NCBI GenBank assembly: GCA_003241055.1
Contig: QFOD01000001.1
Location: forward strand, 310,001-374,000
Reading direction: 5' to 3'
Source of the DNA: Roseateles depolymerans
GTDB lineage: Bacteria; Pseudomonadota; Gammaproteobacteria; Burkholderiales; Burkholderiaceae_C
Length of the DNA stretch: 64,000 bases
Of this stretch, positions 10,297 through 18,163 are shown piece after piece. Each line of letters begins with the position of its first letter. Position 1 is the first letter of the stretch. The position numbers were made by a program, and so were the translations under genes. The notes under the pieces were generated by a model that had not been told where the DNA came from, ran no database searches, and saw nothing but the letters and a program-made list of their open reading frames with translations.

Positions 10297-13047
10297 TCAA
10301 CGGAAGGTGTACTTCGCGCTCACGTAGGCGAAGCGGCCGCGGGGATCGGTGTAGCTGGGGTCGTAGCCCACCAGGAAGTAGTAGGCCTGCTGGGAATAGG
10401 GCGGCGACTTGTCGAACAGGTTCTGCACGCCGGCGCGCAGCGTCAGCGACTTGGTGGCCTCCCAGGCGGCCGACAGGTTCCACAGCGAGTACGAGCCGAC
10501 CTTGCGGTCGTCCTTGCCGACGATGTGCTGGTCCGTGTAGCCGGACAGGTAGCTGTTCGACAGCGTCAGCGAGTAGTCGCCCCGTGTCCAGTCTGCCGTG
10601 ATCGTGTGGCGCCAGCGCTGGACGGCACTGTCGTTGACGAAGCGACCCAGGTTGCTGATGAAGGGGTCGCCGTTGCCGGTCTGCTGTTCGGACTTCAGCG
10701 TGAGCGTGCCGTTCAGGCGCAGGCCGAACTCGCCGATGCCCGTCTTCAGGCCGCTGAGCGTGAGGCCGAGATCGAGGCCCGAGATCTTTTGCTTGCCGCG
10801 GTTTTCCTTGATCAGGTCGATGCCGCAGATGGTGTAGTCCTCGGGGTCATAGCCGCTCTCGCAATCGGAGGGCAGCTTGGTGTCCCAGTAGCGGTGCACC
10901 AGCGAGCCGTACTTGTTCAGGTCGGCCAGGATCACGTCCACGCCCAGCGTGCTGATGAGGTCGCTCTTCTGGATGTTCCAGTAGTCGACGTTCATGCTGA
11001 CGCCGCGGCTGGGCTCGAACACCGCACCCATGGAGAACTGGCGCGACTTTTCCGGCTTGAGCTTGGCGTTGCTGTAGTTGTAGGTGCCCCAGCCTTCGGA
11101 GCAGTCGGTGGGCGTGTTGCTCGGGTCCTGCTGCATGCAGACCGGGTCCACCACGACGGCGGCACTGCCGGTGGTGAGCGGCCGGTACAGGTCAGACATG
11201 CTGGGCGCCCGGAAGCCGCGGCCCAGCGAGGCGCGCAGCATCAGCTCCGGCATGGGCAGGTACTTCAGGCCGATCTTGGGGCTCAGGGCGCCGCCACTGA
11301 CCTGGTAGTGCTCGTAGCGCATGGCGGCCTGCAGCTCCAGCTGCTTGGTGACCGGGGCGCTGATCTCGCCGAACACGGCGCTGACATTGCGGGAGTGGCC
11401 GAAGTCGGAGTCGGGGCCCTGCGAGGTCTCGCCGAGGATGTTGTCGGCCTTCAGCGCGTCGGACTGGTGGTAGGTCTGCTTCTCCCGGCGCACCTCGCCG
11501 CCCAGCGCCAGCGCGAGGTCGCCGCCGGCCAGCGGCAGCAGGCCCTTGGACATTCGGAAGTCCAGGCTGTCCATGGTGCCGTTGGCATGGCGCACCTCGC
11601 CGCGGATCTGGGCCTGCTCGTACAGCGCCAGCCCCGCCGCGCTGGACGGGCCGAAGGCGTTCAGCGTGCCGGCGGTGAAGCCGGCTATCACCATCTGCTC
11701 GTTCAGGTAGCCCTGGGAGTCGCGGTCCGACACCTTGCTGGTGCTGTGGTTCAGCGCCCATTCGTAGTCCCAGCCGGCAACCGTGCCCAGCGTGCCCAGC
11801 ACGAAGCGGTTCGAGGTGGAGACCAGCTCGCTGGTGCGCAGGCCGGCCTCGACCAGCCGGGTGCGCACGGTGATGATGCGGTCCTCGTCGTCGGCATCCA
11901 GGCTGTTCAGCGAACTGCCCTTCAGTGCCGCGATCTGCGACACGTCCAGGTCGATGTCCGTGCGGTTGGGCGTGCCCGAATAGAAGGTCTTGGCCCGGGC
12001 CAGCGAGGCCTCGGCGAACAGCTGATGGCCGCCGCCCAGGTCCAGCACGCCACGCGTGAAGAAGCTGCCCTTGCGCGACTTCGGGTAGAGTTCGATGTCG
12101 CGCATGAAGTCGAAGGTGCAACCGTCTGCGCCGCCTATGCCTGCAGGCAGGTAGAGGCTGCCATTGGCCGGGTTGCAGCCGGTGGCAGCGGCAGGGTTCA
12201 CGGTGCGCGAGTCGATGACGGTCTTGCCGTTGGTCGAGAAGCCCTCGTCGATGAGGATGTCCCGCTGCGAGCTGCTCAGCCGCATGTTGCCGGGGAAGCT
12301 GTAGCTGGAGAGCTGGTCGGGCAGGCGGCCAGGGATGTCCAGCGCCTTGATGAACTTGCGCTGGTTGGCGTTCAGCGTGCTGGTGGTCTGCAGGTCCAGC
12401 ACGCCCATGAGGTTGAAGCCGTCGCGGCCATAGTCGCCGAAGCCGCCGGCCAGCGTGGCCGAGCGCTTGTTGGCCCCGCCCTCGCTGGTGTTGCCCGCCA
12501 GCACGTTGAGGTCGATGCCGCGGAAATCCTTGCGGGTGATGAAGTTGATGACGCCGCCGATCGCGTCTGAGCCATAGAGCGACGAGGCACCGTCCAGCAG
12601 CACCTCCACGCGCTGGATGGCGGCGGCCGGGATGCTGTTGAGATCGACGCCGGCAGCATCGCCGGGCGATGCGAAATTGGCCATGCGCCGGCCGTTCAGC
12701 AGCACCAGCGTGGACGACACGCCCAGGCCGCGCAGATTGGCCGCGTTCAGGCCCATCTGGTCGCGGAAGCCGCCGGTGCCGATGCTGCCGCCGTCGGTCA
12801 GGTTGTTGGCGCTGGCGCTGATGCGCGACAGGATCTCGGCAGCGGTGGTCAGGCCGGCCTTGTCGATCTCGTTGCGCGAGATCACCTGGACGGGCAGGGC
12901 GGTTTCCCCCTCGATGCGCTTGATCGCGGAGCCCGTCACTTCCACGCGTTCGAGTTGCGTGGAGGTCTGCGCCTGGGCAAGGGTCGAAAGACTCAGGCAG
13001 AGCGTGGCCGCGGCGAGCGCGCGGGCGTGCGGGAGGCGGGTGGGCAT
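10297..13047 (-). CDS. TonB-dependent outer-membrane receptor
   Basis: 916 residues from the ATG at 13047, which starts a clear signal peptide (residues 1-26, ending AQAQ). A TonB-box-like LERVEVTGS follows, then a plug domain with ALPVQVISRNEIDKAG, LLNGRRMANF and VEVLLDGASSLYGSDAIGGVINF. The rest is a large beta-barrel ending in the outer-membrane signature FAYVSAKYTFR with terminal aromatic and Arg. It resembles the Oar/Caulobacter-type receptors for complex organic ligands more than classic siderophore receptors. No TonB-ExbBD or regulator is nearby, so the ligand is unknown. The open frame continues far upstream, but that extension is antisense to real genes and is not part of the protein. 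Confidence 0.95.
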   Translation of the reverse strand: MPTRLPHARALAAATLCLSLSTLAQAQTSTQLERVEVTGSAIKRIEGETALPVQVISRNEIDKAGLTTAAEILSRISASANNLTDGGSIGTGGFRDQMGLNAANLRGLGVSSTLVLLNGRRMANFASPGDAAGVDLNSIPAAAIQRVEVLLDGASSLYGSDAIGGVINFITRKDFRGIDLNVLAGNTSEGGANKRSATLAGGFGDYGRDGFNLMGVLDLQTTSTLNANQRKFIKALDIPGRLPDQLSSYSFPGNMRLSSSQRDILIDEGFSTNGKTVIDSRTVNPAAATGCNPANGSLYLPAGIGGADGCTFDFMRDIELYPKSRKGSFFTRGVLDLGGGHQLFAEASLARAKTFYSGTPNRTDIDLDVSQIAALKGSSLNSLDADDEDRIITVRTRLVEAGLRTSELVSTSNRFVLGTLGTVAGWDYEWALNHSTSKVSDRDSQGYLNEQMVIAGFTAGTLNAFGPSSAAGLALYEQAQIRGEVRHANGTMDSLDFRMSKGLLPLAGGDLALALGGEVRREKQTYHQSDALKADNILGETSQGPDSDFGHSRNVSAVFGEISAPVTKQLELQAAMRYEHYQVSGGALSPKIGLKYLPMPELMLRASLGRGFRAPSMSDLYRPLTTGSAAVVVDPVCMQQDPSNTPTDCSEGWGTYNYSNAKLKPEKSRQFSMGAVFEPSRGVSMNVDYWNIQKSDLISTLGVDVILADLNKYGSLVHRYWDTKLPSDCESGYDPEDYTICGIDLIKENRGKQKISGLDLGLTLSGLKTGIGEFGLRLNGTLTLKSEQQTGNGDPFISNLGRFVNDSAVQRWRHTITADWTRGDYSLTLSNSYLSGYTDQHIVGKDDRKVGSYSLWNLSAAWEATKSLTLRAGVQNLFDKSPPYSQQAYYFLVGYDPSYTDPRGRFAYVSAKYTFR

Positions 13048-13236
13048 GAGCAGTCCTTCTGTGCTTATTCGTTCTCGGGCCAGTCTATGCAGAGCGCCCG
13101 CCGCTGCGTCCGGGTGTTCGCCCGGGCTGTCGCCCGCGCGCGACGTCACCCCCCAAGCTGTAGCGATTTGTTCTGGCGCAAGTCGGGCGCCGTGAACGGC
13201 CGGCATCATCAGTGCAGACCAAACGGAGAATTGCCC

Positions 13237-13683
13237 ATGTACGAACGCATTCTTGTGCCGCTCGACGGCTCTGCCACGTCTCAGCGCGGCCTGCAGGAGG
13301 CGCTCACGCTGGCCTCCGGCCTGGGCGCCACGGTGGTGCTGCTGCATGTGCTGGAGCCCTATCCGTACGGCATGGAGTTCGCCTCCGCCGAGACCTGGGA
13401 GAGCCTTATCGACGGCATGAGGCAGCAGGCGGACCAGCTGCTGGCCAGCGCCCGCGGCGAGGCCGAGGCGCGCGCCGTGAAGGTTGAAACCCTGGTGGCC
13501 GAGGCGCCGGACGGCCGTGTCTGCGATGCCATCGTCGCGCAGGCCACGGCACAGCACTGCGGCCTGGTGGTGATTGGCACGCACGGCCGGCGCGGTATGT
13601 CGCACGCCTTGCTGGGCAGTGATGCGGAGCGGGTGCTGCGTCTGAGCCCTGTGCCGGTGCTGAGCGTTCGCGGCACCGTCTGA
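13237..13683 (+). CDS. Universal stress protein (UspA family)
   Basis: 148 residues from the ATG at 13237, with an SD-like ACGGAGAA eight bases upstream. It opens MYERILVPLDGSATS and ends with the ATP-binding signature GTHGRRGMSHALLGS (G-x2-G-x9-GS) and the strand PVPVLSVRG. This is the ATP-binding subclass of single-domain Usp proteins, which modulate stress survival in the cytoplasm. It is divergent to the TonB receptor gene with a 189-bp gap in which I see no convincing operator. Confidence 0.94.
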   Translation: MYERILVPLDGSATSQRGLQEALTLASGLGATVVLLHVLEPYPYGMEFASAETWESLIDGMRQQADQLLASARGEAEARAVKVETLVAEAPDGRVCDAIVAQATAQHCGLVVIGTHGRRGMSHALLGSDAERVLRLSPVPVLSVRGTV

Positions 13684-13890
13684 GGCGAAGCACGGCCGAC
13701 GCCGGGCCGTTCGCCGGCATCCCGGAGCCCCCTGGGGTCGGGTGTTGTCCTTTGCAGCCGGGCCGGGCCGCCCCCGCCCGCGCACTGGCCACTGACGGGG
13801 TTCTGGCAGCAGGCATCCGGCATGACTTCGGTCGGAAGGGGTGCGAGTGCTGTCATGATCCGGCCTGCAGATCCAAGGAGGACCAGGGGC

Positions 13891-15366
13891 ATGTGGCGCA
13901 GGATTTTCGGGATGGCCGCCGTTTGGGCGGTGCTGGGATCGGGGGCGGCCTGGGCTGCGAACCCGGTGCCGCCGGCCGCGGCCGCACGTGCCGCCAAGCC
14001 CGCGGCGCTCACGGCGTCGGCGCCGGCCACCAATGCGACCCGCCAGGCGGTGTCGCGCCAGATTCCCGAGCCGGAGCCCGAGACCGGGCCGCGCGGCTAT
14101 GCCGTGCCCATTGGTGGCGCGCTGAAGGCCGATAACGAGGAGGTCTGGCAGCGCATCGTGCAGCTGGCGGGTGGCAAGGGCTCGCGCTGGGTGGTGTTCG
14201 GCACCGCCAGCGAGGACCCGGAATTCAGCGCCAGGCAGGCGGTCGAGCTGCTGCAGCGGCGCGGCGCGGTGGCCGAGGCGCTGCCGGTGGCGCCGAAGTT
14301 CTCGTGGGTGGACCTGAACAAGGTGGTGCGCGACCCGGCGCTGATTGCCAAGGTCAAGGCCGCGCACGGCGTCTTCTTCACCGGCGGCGTGCAGGAGCGC
14401 ATCGTCAGCGTGCTGCAGCCCGGCGGGCAGACCACGCCCATGCTGGAGGCCATCTGGGACGTCTACCGCAAGGGCGGTGTCGTGGCCGGCACCTCGGCCG
14501 GTGCGGCCATCATGAGCACGGTGATGTTCCGCGACGCGCCCAGCATCATCAACGTGATGAAGGGTCGCTTCACCGATGGCAAACAGGTGGATAGGGGCCT
14601 GGGCTTCGTGGGCCCGGACCTGTTCGTCGACCAGCACTTTCTCAAGCGCGGCCGCTTCGGTCGCATGATCCCACTGATGCTGGCCAAGGGCTACAAGCTG
14701 GGTCTGGGCGTGGACGAGAACACGGCGGCCATCATCCATGGCGACGACGTCGAGGTGGTGGGAGGGCGCGGCGCGCTGGTGGTGGATCTGACGGATGCCA
14801 CCAGCGACGCGGCGATGAGTGCCTTCAACGTGACCGGCGCGCGCCTGTCCTACCTCGAACACGGCGACCATTACCACCTGAAGGCCCGCTCGACGACACC
14901 CTCGGCGCCCAAGCTGCGGGGTGAACTGCACGACGCCGAGTCGCCCAACTTCAAGCCCTACTACACCGAGGACGTGTTCTCGCTGGACATGCTGGGCGAT
15001 TCCACCATCGCGAACCTGATGACCCGGCTGATCGACAGTTCGCGGACCGAGGTCAAGGGCGTGGCCTTCGATGCGCTGCCGCGCGAGGGCGATGCGCTCG
15101 CCGAGCTGGGCTTCCTGTTCCGCATCTACAAGGGCTCGGACAGCCTGGGCTGGAGCACCGAGGAGTTCGGCGGCGAGCAATTCACGGTGGCCAACCTCTA
15201 CCTGGACATCCGTCCGGTGCGCCTGCCCATTCCCATCTACGGCACCTGGGGGCAGAAGCCTGCGGCGCCTGCTGCGGCCGGCAGTGCTTCCGGCGCGGCA
15301 ACGGGTGGCAGCACGGCGCCCCAGGCCGCCCCCGAGGCGGCCCCCGCGGCCCAGGTCCAACCCTGA
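13891..15366 (+). CDS. Cyanophycinase, exported paralogue (peptidase S51)
   Basis: 491 residues. The ATG at 13891 has a strong AAGGAGG upstream and begins a signal peptide ending near AAWA (residue ~22), so I prefer it to the ATG at 13822. An Ala/Pro-rich linker follows, then the S51 fold: YAVPIGGALKADNEEVW, FFTGGVQERI, and the nucleophile elbow GTSAG with Ser ~202. VDQHFLKRGR and GVDENTAA are also typical. The enzyme cleaves the Asp-Arg storage polymer cyanophycin to dipeptides. A low-complexity Ala/Pro/Gly tail ends the protein. Paired with the cytosolic paralogue 15 bp downstream. Confidence 0.93.
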   Translation: MWRRIFGMAAVWAVLGSGAAWAANPVPPAAAARAAKPAALTASAPATNATRQAVSRQIPEPEPETGPRGYAVPIGGALKADNEEVWQRIVQLAGGKGSRWVVFGTASEDPEFSARQAVELLQRRGAVAEALPVAPKFSWVDLNKVVRDPALIAKVKAAHGVFFTGGVQERIVSVLQPGGQTTPMLEAIWDVYRKGGVVAGTSAGAAIMSTVMFRDAPSIINVMKGRFTDGKQVDRGLGFVGPDLFVDQHFLKRGRFGRMIPLMLAKGYKLGLGVDENTAAIIHGDDVEVVGGRGALVVDLTDATSDAAMSAFNVTGARLSYLEHGDHYHLKARSTTPSAPKLRGELHDAESPNFKPYYTEDVFSLDMLGDSTIANLMTRLIDSSRTEVKGVAFDALPREGDALAELGFLFRIYKGSDSLGWSTEEFGGEQFTVANLYLDIRPVRLPIPIYGTWGQKPAAPAAAGSASGAATGGSTAPQAAPEAAPAAQVQP

Positions 15367-15381
15367 GCGGGCGACAGTCGC

Positions 15382-16557
15382 ATGGCGGTTGACGAGCCGC
15401 GCGGCACCACGCTGCTGATCGGCGGCGCGGTGCAGCGCGACAACGAGGCGGTCTGGCAACGGGTCGTGGACGAGGCGGGCGGCGTGGGCTCGCGCATCGC
15501 CGTGTTCGCCACCGCGGCCACCGAGCCCAAGCGCATCTCGGCGCAGATCGTGGCCGCGCTGGCGCGGCGCGGCGCGGTGGCCGAGGCCATCCCGGTCGCG
15601 CCGCGGCTCAAGCGCGTGGACCTGGCCCAGACCCTGAACGACCCGGCCCTGATCGCCCGGGTCGAGTCGGCCCAGGGTGTGTTCTTCTCGGGCGGGGCGC
15701 AGGAGCTGATCGTCGACACGCTGCAGCCCGGTGGCATGCCCACCGAGATGCTCCAGGCGATCCGGCGGCTGCACCAGGCCGGCGGTCTGGTGGCCGGCAG
15801 CAGCGCCGGCGCCGCGGTGATGAGCCGCATGATGTTCCGCGACGCCATGGACAACCTGCTGGTCATGAAGGGTCTGATCCGGCATGGGCATGAGGTGGAT
15901 CGAGGCCTGGGTTTCGTCGCGCCGGAACTGTTCGTCGACCAGCATTTCCTGCGCCGCGGTCGTATCGGGCGCCTGCTGCCGGCCATGCAACGGCTGGGCT
16001 TCCGGCTGGGGCTGGGGGTGGACGAGGACACCGCGGCGGTGGTGAAGGGGCGGCGCATCGAGATCGTCGGCACCGGCGGCGCCGTGCTGGTGGATCTGCG
16101 CGATGCCACTCGTGATGCCCAGGTGCCGGCCTTCAACATCCAGGGCGTGCGGCTGTCCTACCTGGGGCCGGGGGACAGGCACGACCTGGCCACCGGCCAG
16201 ACCTGGCCGGCGGCGCGGCGCCTGGCCGAGCCGCTGACGCCGCCGACGGTGCTGCCTGACGCGCTGATCCCCTGCCTGCCCGACATGCTGTCGGACACCG
16301 CGTTGAGGCGGGCGATGGTGGCGCTGCTGGAGCAGCCGCTGGGCGAGGTGCGTGGCCTGGCGCATCGCCTGGGGCTGGATGAGCAAGACCCGGCACCCGA
16401 TCTCGGCTTCGAGTTCCGGCTCTACCGCGCGCCCGGCCTGCTGGGGTGGCGTGGCAGCGTCGACGGCGATGCGGACTACACCCTGCTGAACGTGCGGGCC
16501 GATGTGCGGCCGGTGCGCATGGCCAGCCCGTTGTTCACGCCGCTCGGTGCGGCCTGA
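15382..16557 (+). CDS. Cyanophycinase, cytosolic paralogue (peptidase S51)
   Basis: 391 residues, starting 15 bp after the first cyanophycinase and clearly its paralogue: both share GLGFV-x-P-x-LFVDQHFL and the GVDE-x-TAA segment. The nucleophile Ser ~141 lies in AGSSAGAA. There is no signal peptide, so it should act in the cytoplasm on stored cyanophycin, whereas the upstream copy appears exported. It is about 100 residues shorter, lacking the N-terminal signal/linker and the C-terminal Ala/Pro tail. Tandem duplication followed by split localisation is the simplest reading. Cyanophycin synthetase genes are not in the window. Confidence 0.92.
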   Translation: MAVDEPRGTTLLIGGAVQRDNEAVWQRVVDEAGGVGSRIAVFATAATEPKRISAQIVAALARRGAVAEAIPVAPRLKRVDLAQTLNDPALIARVESAQGVFFSGGAQELIVDTLQPGGMPTEMLQAIRRLHQAGGLVAGSSAGAAVMSRMMFRDAMDNLLVMKGLIRHGHEVDRGLGFVAPELFVDQHFLRRGRIGRLLPAMQRLGFRLGLGVDEDTAAVVKGRRIEIVGTGGAVLVDLRDATRDAQVPAFNIQGVRLSYLGPGDRHDLATGQTWPAARRLAEPLTPPTVLPDALIPCLPDMLSDTALRRAMVALLEQPLGEVRGLAHRLGLDEQDPAPDLGFEFRLYRAPGLLGWRGSVDGDADYTLLNVRADVRPVRMASPLFTPLGAA

Positions 16558-16579
16558 GCGGTCGCCGCACAATGCCGGC

Positions 16580-17089
16580 ATGACTGAATCGAACCCGGGC
16601 GAACGCCCCGAAGGATTCCTGCGCGTGACGGCCGTTCTTGCCGAGCGGGGCCACCCGGAATCGCCGCGCTGGCTGGAGGTGTCGGCCCGCACGGCACAGG
16701 AGGCGGCCGAGGCGCTGGGGGTGTCGCTGGGGCAGATCGCGAAATCGGTCGTGTTCCGCCGCAAGGCCGACGACACGGCCGTGCTGGTGATCACCTCCGG
16801 CGACAGGCGCGTGGACGAGGCCCGGCTGAAGCCGCACACCGGCCCCTTGGGGCGTGCCGATGCCGACTACGTGAAGGCGCGGACCGGCTTCTCCATCGGC
16901 GGCGTGTCGCCCGCCGGTTTTGCGCCGGCCGACGGGCATGCGCCGCCACAGCTTTTCATCGATCGGGAGCTGTTCCGGTTCGAGCTCATCTGGGCGGCGG
17001 CCGGGCACCCGAACGGCGTCTTTCCGCTGACGCCGCAGCAACTGGTGGCGCTGACCGGGGCGCCGGTCATCGACGTGGTGCAGGCCTGA
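16580..17089 (+). CDS. YbaK/EbsC family Cys-tRNA(Pro) deacylase-like protein
   Basis: 169 residues, starting 22 bp after the cyanophycinase stop. It shows the YbaK/ProX editing-domain pattern: an N-terminal helix, AEALGVSLGQIAKSVVFRRKAD with the key Lys in the IAKS motif, VLVITSGDRRVDEARL, and GFSIGGVSPAGF. These enzymes hydrolyse Cys- or other mischarged tRNA(Pro) in the cytoplasm. Some homologues act on different tRNAs, so the exact specificity is unsure. Confidence 0.92.
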   Translation: MTESNPGERPEGFLRVTAVLAERGHPESPRWLEVSARTAQEAAEALGVSLGQIAKSVVFRRKADDTAVLVITSGDRRVDEARLKPHTGPLGRADADYVKARTGFSIGGVSPAGFAPADGHAPPQLFIDRELFRFELIWAAAGHPNGVFPLTPQQLVALTGAPVIDVVQA

Positions 17090-17093
17090 CCCC

Positions 17094-17306
17094 ATGGCGG
17101 AGTCGCCCTGCACCAAGGTCTGTCAGCTGGACCCAGCCACGCAGTGGTGCCGTGGCTGCGCGCGCGATCTCGTGGAGATCACCGCCTGGGGGCGGGCCAG
17201 CGAGGCCGAGCAGCAGGCCATCCTCGAGCGCCTGGCCGTCAGACAACGGCAGCTCGAGCAGGCAGGCCAGTGGCTGGGCGCGGGTGGCTCGGAGTCCGGC
17301 CGATGA
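17094..17306 (+). CDS. DUF1289 family small protein
   Basis: 70 residues. The N-terminal SPCTKVCQLDPATQWCRGCARD has the four cysteines and spacing of DUF1289 (Fe-S-associated type), followed by EITAWGRASEAEQQAILERL, the usual second half. Function is unknown; the cysteines suggest metal binding. It follows ybaK by 4 bp and its stop codon overlaps the start of the next gene (ATGA), so the three are probably cotranscribed. Confidence 0.9.
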   Translation: MAESPCTKVCQLDPATQWCRGCARDLVEITAWGRASEAEQQAILERLAVRQRQLEQAGQWLGAGGSESGR

Positions 17307-17962
17307 AAGTCGTGAACTGCTATCTCGATCCGGTGTCGCCCTATGCGGCGCTGGGCCTGCAGGCGTTGCCGCTGGCCTTGCAGGGCTTCAGCGTGGAACT
17401 GGTCTATCGCCCCATCCTGTTTGCTGGCCTGCTCAAGGCTTTGCAGCACAAGGGGCCCGCCGAGATCCCGGGCAAGCGGGCCTGGACCTACCGCCATGTG
17501 GCCTGGCTGGCGCGCCAGCAGGGCTGGGCCTTGCAGATGCCGGCCGCGCATCCGTTCAACCCGTTGCCGCTGCTGCGCCTGGCCTGGGCCTGTGCAGCAC
17601 CGGCAGGGCAGGCCGGCGATACGCCCAGTCGCTGGGTGATGGAGCAACTGTTCCAGCACGTGTGGCAGGGCGGCGGCGCCGCGGCCGACGAGCCGGCCAG
17701 GCTCGCCGCGTTGCAGACCCGGCTGGCGCCTGTGCAGGACCCGGTGGGCGAGGCGGTCAAGCAACGGCTGCGCGACGAAACCGACGCCGCGCTGGCGGCG
17801 GGCGTGTTCGGTGTGCCGAGCTTCGCGCTGGAGGGGCGAGTGTTCTGGGGGCAGGACGCCCTGCCGATGTTGCGGGCCGCCCTGGCCGGCGACGCCTGGT
17901 TCGCCGACGGGGGCTGGGACGAGGCCGCCGCAGTGGCTTCCGGGGTGCAGCGCCGAGGCTGA
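17303..17962 (+). CDS. 2-hydroxychromene-2-carboxylate isomerase-like (DsbA/kappa-GST fold)
   Basis: 219 residues from the ATG at 17303, overlapping the previous stop by 4 bp. It has the NahD-family pattern: DPVSPYAALGLQAL with the active-site Ser in place of a Cys, an all-helical insertion, and the C-terminal AAGVFGVPSFALEGRVFWGQDAL typical of the thioredoxin-like cis-Pro region. Family members isomerise hydroxychromene carboxylates in naphthalene breakdown or act as glutathione-dependent enzymes. No aromatic-degradation cluster surrounds it, so the true substrate is open. Confidence 0.9.
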   Translation: MKVVNCYLDPVSPYAALGLQALPLALQGFSVELVYRPILFAGLLKALQHKGPAEIPGKRAWTYRHVAWLARQQGWALQMPAAHPFNPLPLLRLAWACAAPAGQAGDTPSRWVMEQLFQHVWQGGGAAADEPARLAALQTRLAPVQDPVGEAVKQRLRDETDAALAAGVFGVPSFALEGRVFWGQDALPMLRAALAGDAWFADGGWDEAAAVASGVQRRG

Positions 17963-18048
17963 CGCTGAGCTGGCCGCGGCCCGGTGTTTACCCGTGACTC
18001 CTTGTTAATTTCGCATTGAGAAATTTCGACTCCGGGTTCCTGCGGGGT

Positions 18049-18088
18049 TTGTCAGCATCGGTTCAGACTGGCGTCAGAACACGGTCAG
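18049..18088 (+). promoter_or_regulatory. Four 11-bp direct repeats upstream of the MFS gene (OmpR/PhoB-like box)
   Basis: TTGTCAG, GGTTCAG, GCGTCAG and CGGTCAG begin at 18049, 18060, 18071 and 18082, exactly 11 bp apart with 4-bp spacers. This heptamer-plus-spacer periodicity is how OmpR/PhoB-type response regulators bind in tandem. A possible -10 (TGAATAGT) lies near 18097-18104. The regulator is not identified. A separate AATTTC/GAAATT inverted repeat lies at 18007-18025. Confidence 0.5.
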
Positions 18089-18163
18089 AGGTCATGTGAA
18101 TAGTGCGGTTCGCAAGAGCCCCGCCGCCGTGGGGGGGTTCGACAACGCTAACGGAGACTCCAC

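Noticed and set aside
13048..16839. A thousand-codon upstream extension of the TonB receptor frame
   Set aside because: The extension is antisense to the Usp and cyanophycinase genes; the real receptor starts at 13047 with a signal peptide.
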